NCBI GenBank assembly: GCA_002271215.1
Contig: CP018628.1
Span: forward strand, 1,798,001 to 1,862,000
Source of the DNA: Lelliottia jeotgali
GTDB taxonomy: Bacteria > Pseudomonadota > Gammaproteobacteria > Enterobacterales > Enterobacteriaceae
DNA length: 64,000 nucleotides
Direction: 5' to 3'
This document shows, piece after piece, positions 63,943 through 64,000 of the stretch. Both the position numbers and the translations under genes were made by a program. Within the stretch, counting starts at the first letter, position 1, and every line of letters starts with the position of its first letter. The notes beneath the pieces were generated by a model. That model had not been told where the DNA came from, did no database searches, and was given only the letters and a program-made list of their open reading frames with translations.

Positions 63943-64000
63943 GTGAAAGAAACATCCGCCTGGGTCCAGCCCGTAAAATCCATCCCCGCTAGCCTAAAGC
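63943..64000 (+). CDS. Start of an unidentified gene, cut by the window end
   Basis: A GTG at 63943 with CAGGAGC eight bases upstream opens a frame (MKETSAWVQPVKSIPASLK) that runs off the window. It is too short to assign. Confidence 0.45.
   Translation, partial: MKETSAWVQPVKSIPASLK

Overview
The window is a 64 kb piece of an enterobacterial chromosome (Enterobacteriaceae, of the Enterobacter/Lelliottia/Leclercia kind rather than Escherichia). Most genes are close orthologues of E. coli K-12 genes in K-12 order. They come from two K-12 blocks that are far apart in E. coli: lolC to icd (about 25 min) and yeaQ to nudG (about 39-40 min). Here the blocks lie side by side, joined by a 9.5 kb accessory stretch. 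No rRNA, tRNA, CRISPR array or prophage was recognised.

Layout. 1-3877: lipoprotein export (lolCDE), nagK, and the sirtuin cobB. 3863-4771: six tandem 153-bp copies of the cobB-potD intergenic REP pair, carrying the ends of both genes. 4755-8563: the potABCD spermidine/putrescine importer. 8814-19138: pepT, a REP-associated transposase flanked by two REP pairs (a REPtron), roxA, phoPQ with a PhoP box, purB-hflD-mnmA-nudJ, a second methylglyoxal synthase gene, and rluE. 19247-20497: icd. 20586-26933: a chaperone-usher fimbrial cluster with DUF1120-type pilins and its own regulator. 27031-29672: a small unknown gene and a chemoreceptor gene split by IS1.

30153-50907 follows the K-12 order yeaQ, yoaJ/yoaK, dgcP, yoaF, yeaO, nimTR, yeaL, yoaI, yeaK, yeaH, yeaG, mipA, yeaE, yeaD, gapA, msrB, yeaC. 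Insertions or replacements relative to K-12 are a 101-aa unknown, a DUF523 gene, a free-standing CTP-synthase-type amidotransferase domain, a GH31 glycosidase with a GPH symporter, and a zinc-sensing (CZB) diguanylate cyclase where K-12 has dgcJ. 51031-63867 holds a GH18 chitinase, yajD, pncA, ansA, sppA, ydjA, selD, topB, an IS481-family element, gdhA, ynjH and nudG.

Shared themes. Two genes touch methylglyoxal (the extra MgsA-like synthase and the reductase YeaE). Two touch c-di-GMP (DgcP and the DgcZ-like cyclase). One surface system (the fimbriae) sits beside a broken chemoreceptor. REP sequences occur at six places and probably depend on the RAYT at 10142. Regulatory sites that can be read directly include a PhoP box (phoP), a Pho box (yoaI), a sigma-54 promoter (yeaGH), a sigma-28 promoter (chemoreceptor), CRP sites (yeaQ, gapA/msrB), and a 14-bp word shared by the two fimbrial pilin promoters. 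Two orphan minus-strand terminators may mark unannotated small RNAs. All assignments come from reading the sequence and from recalled family knowledge; no search was run.
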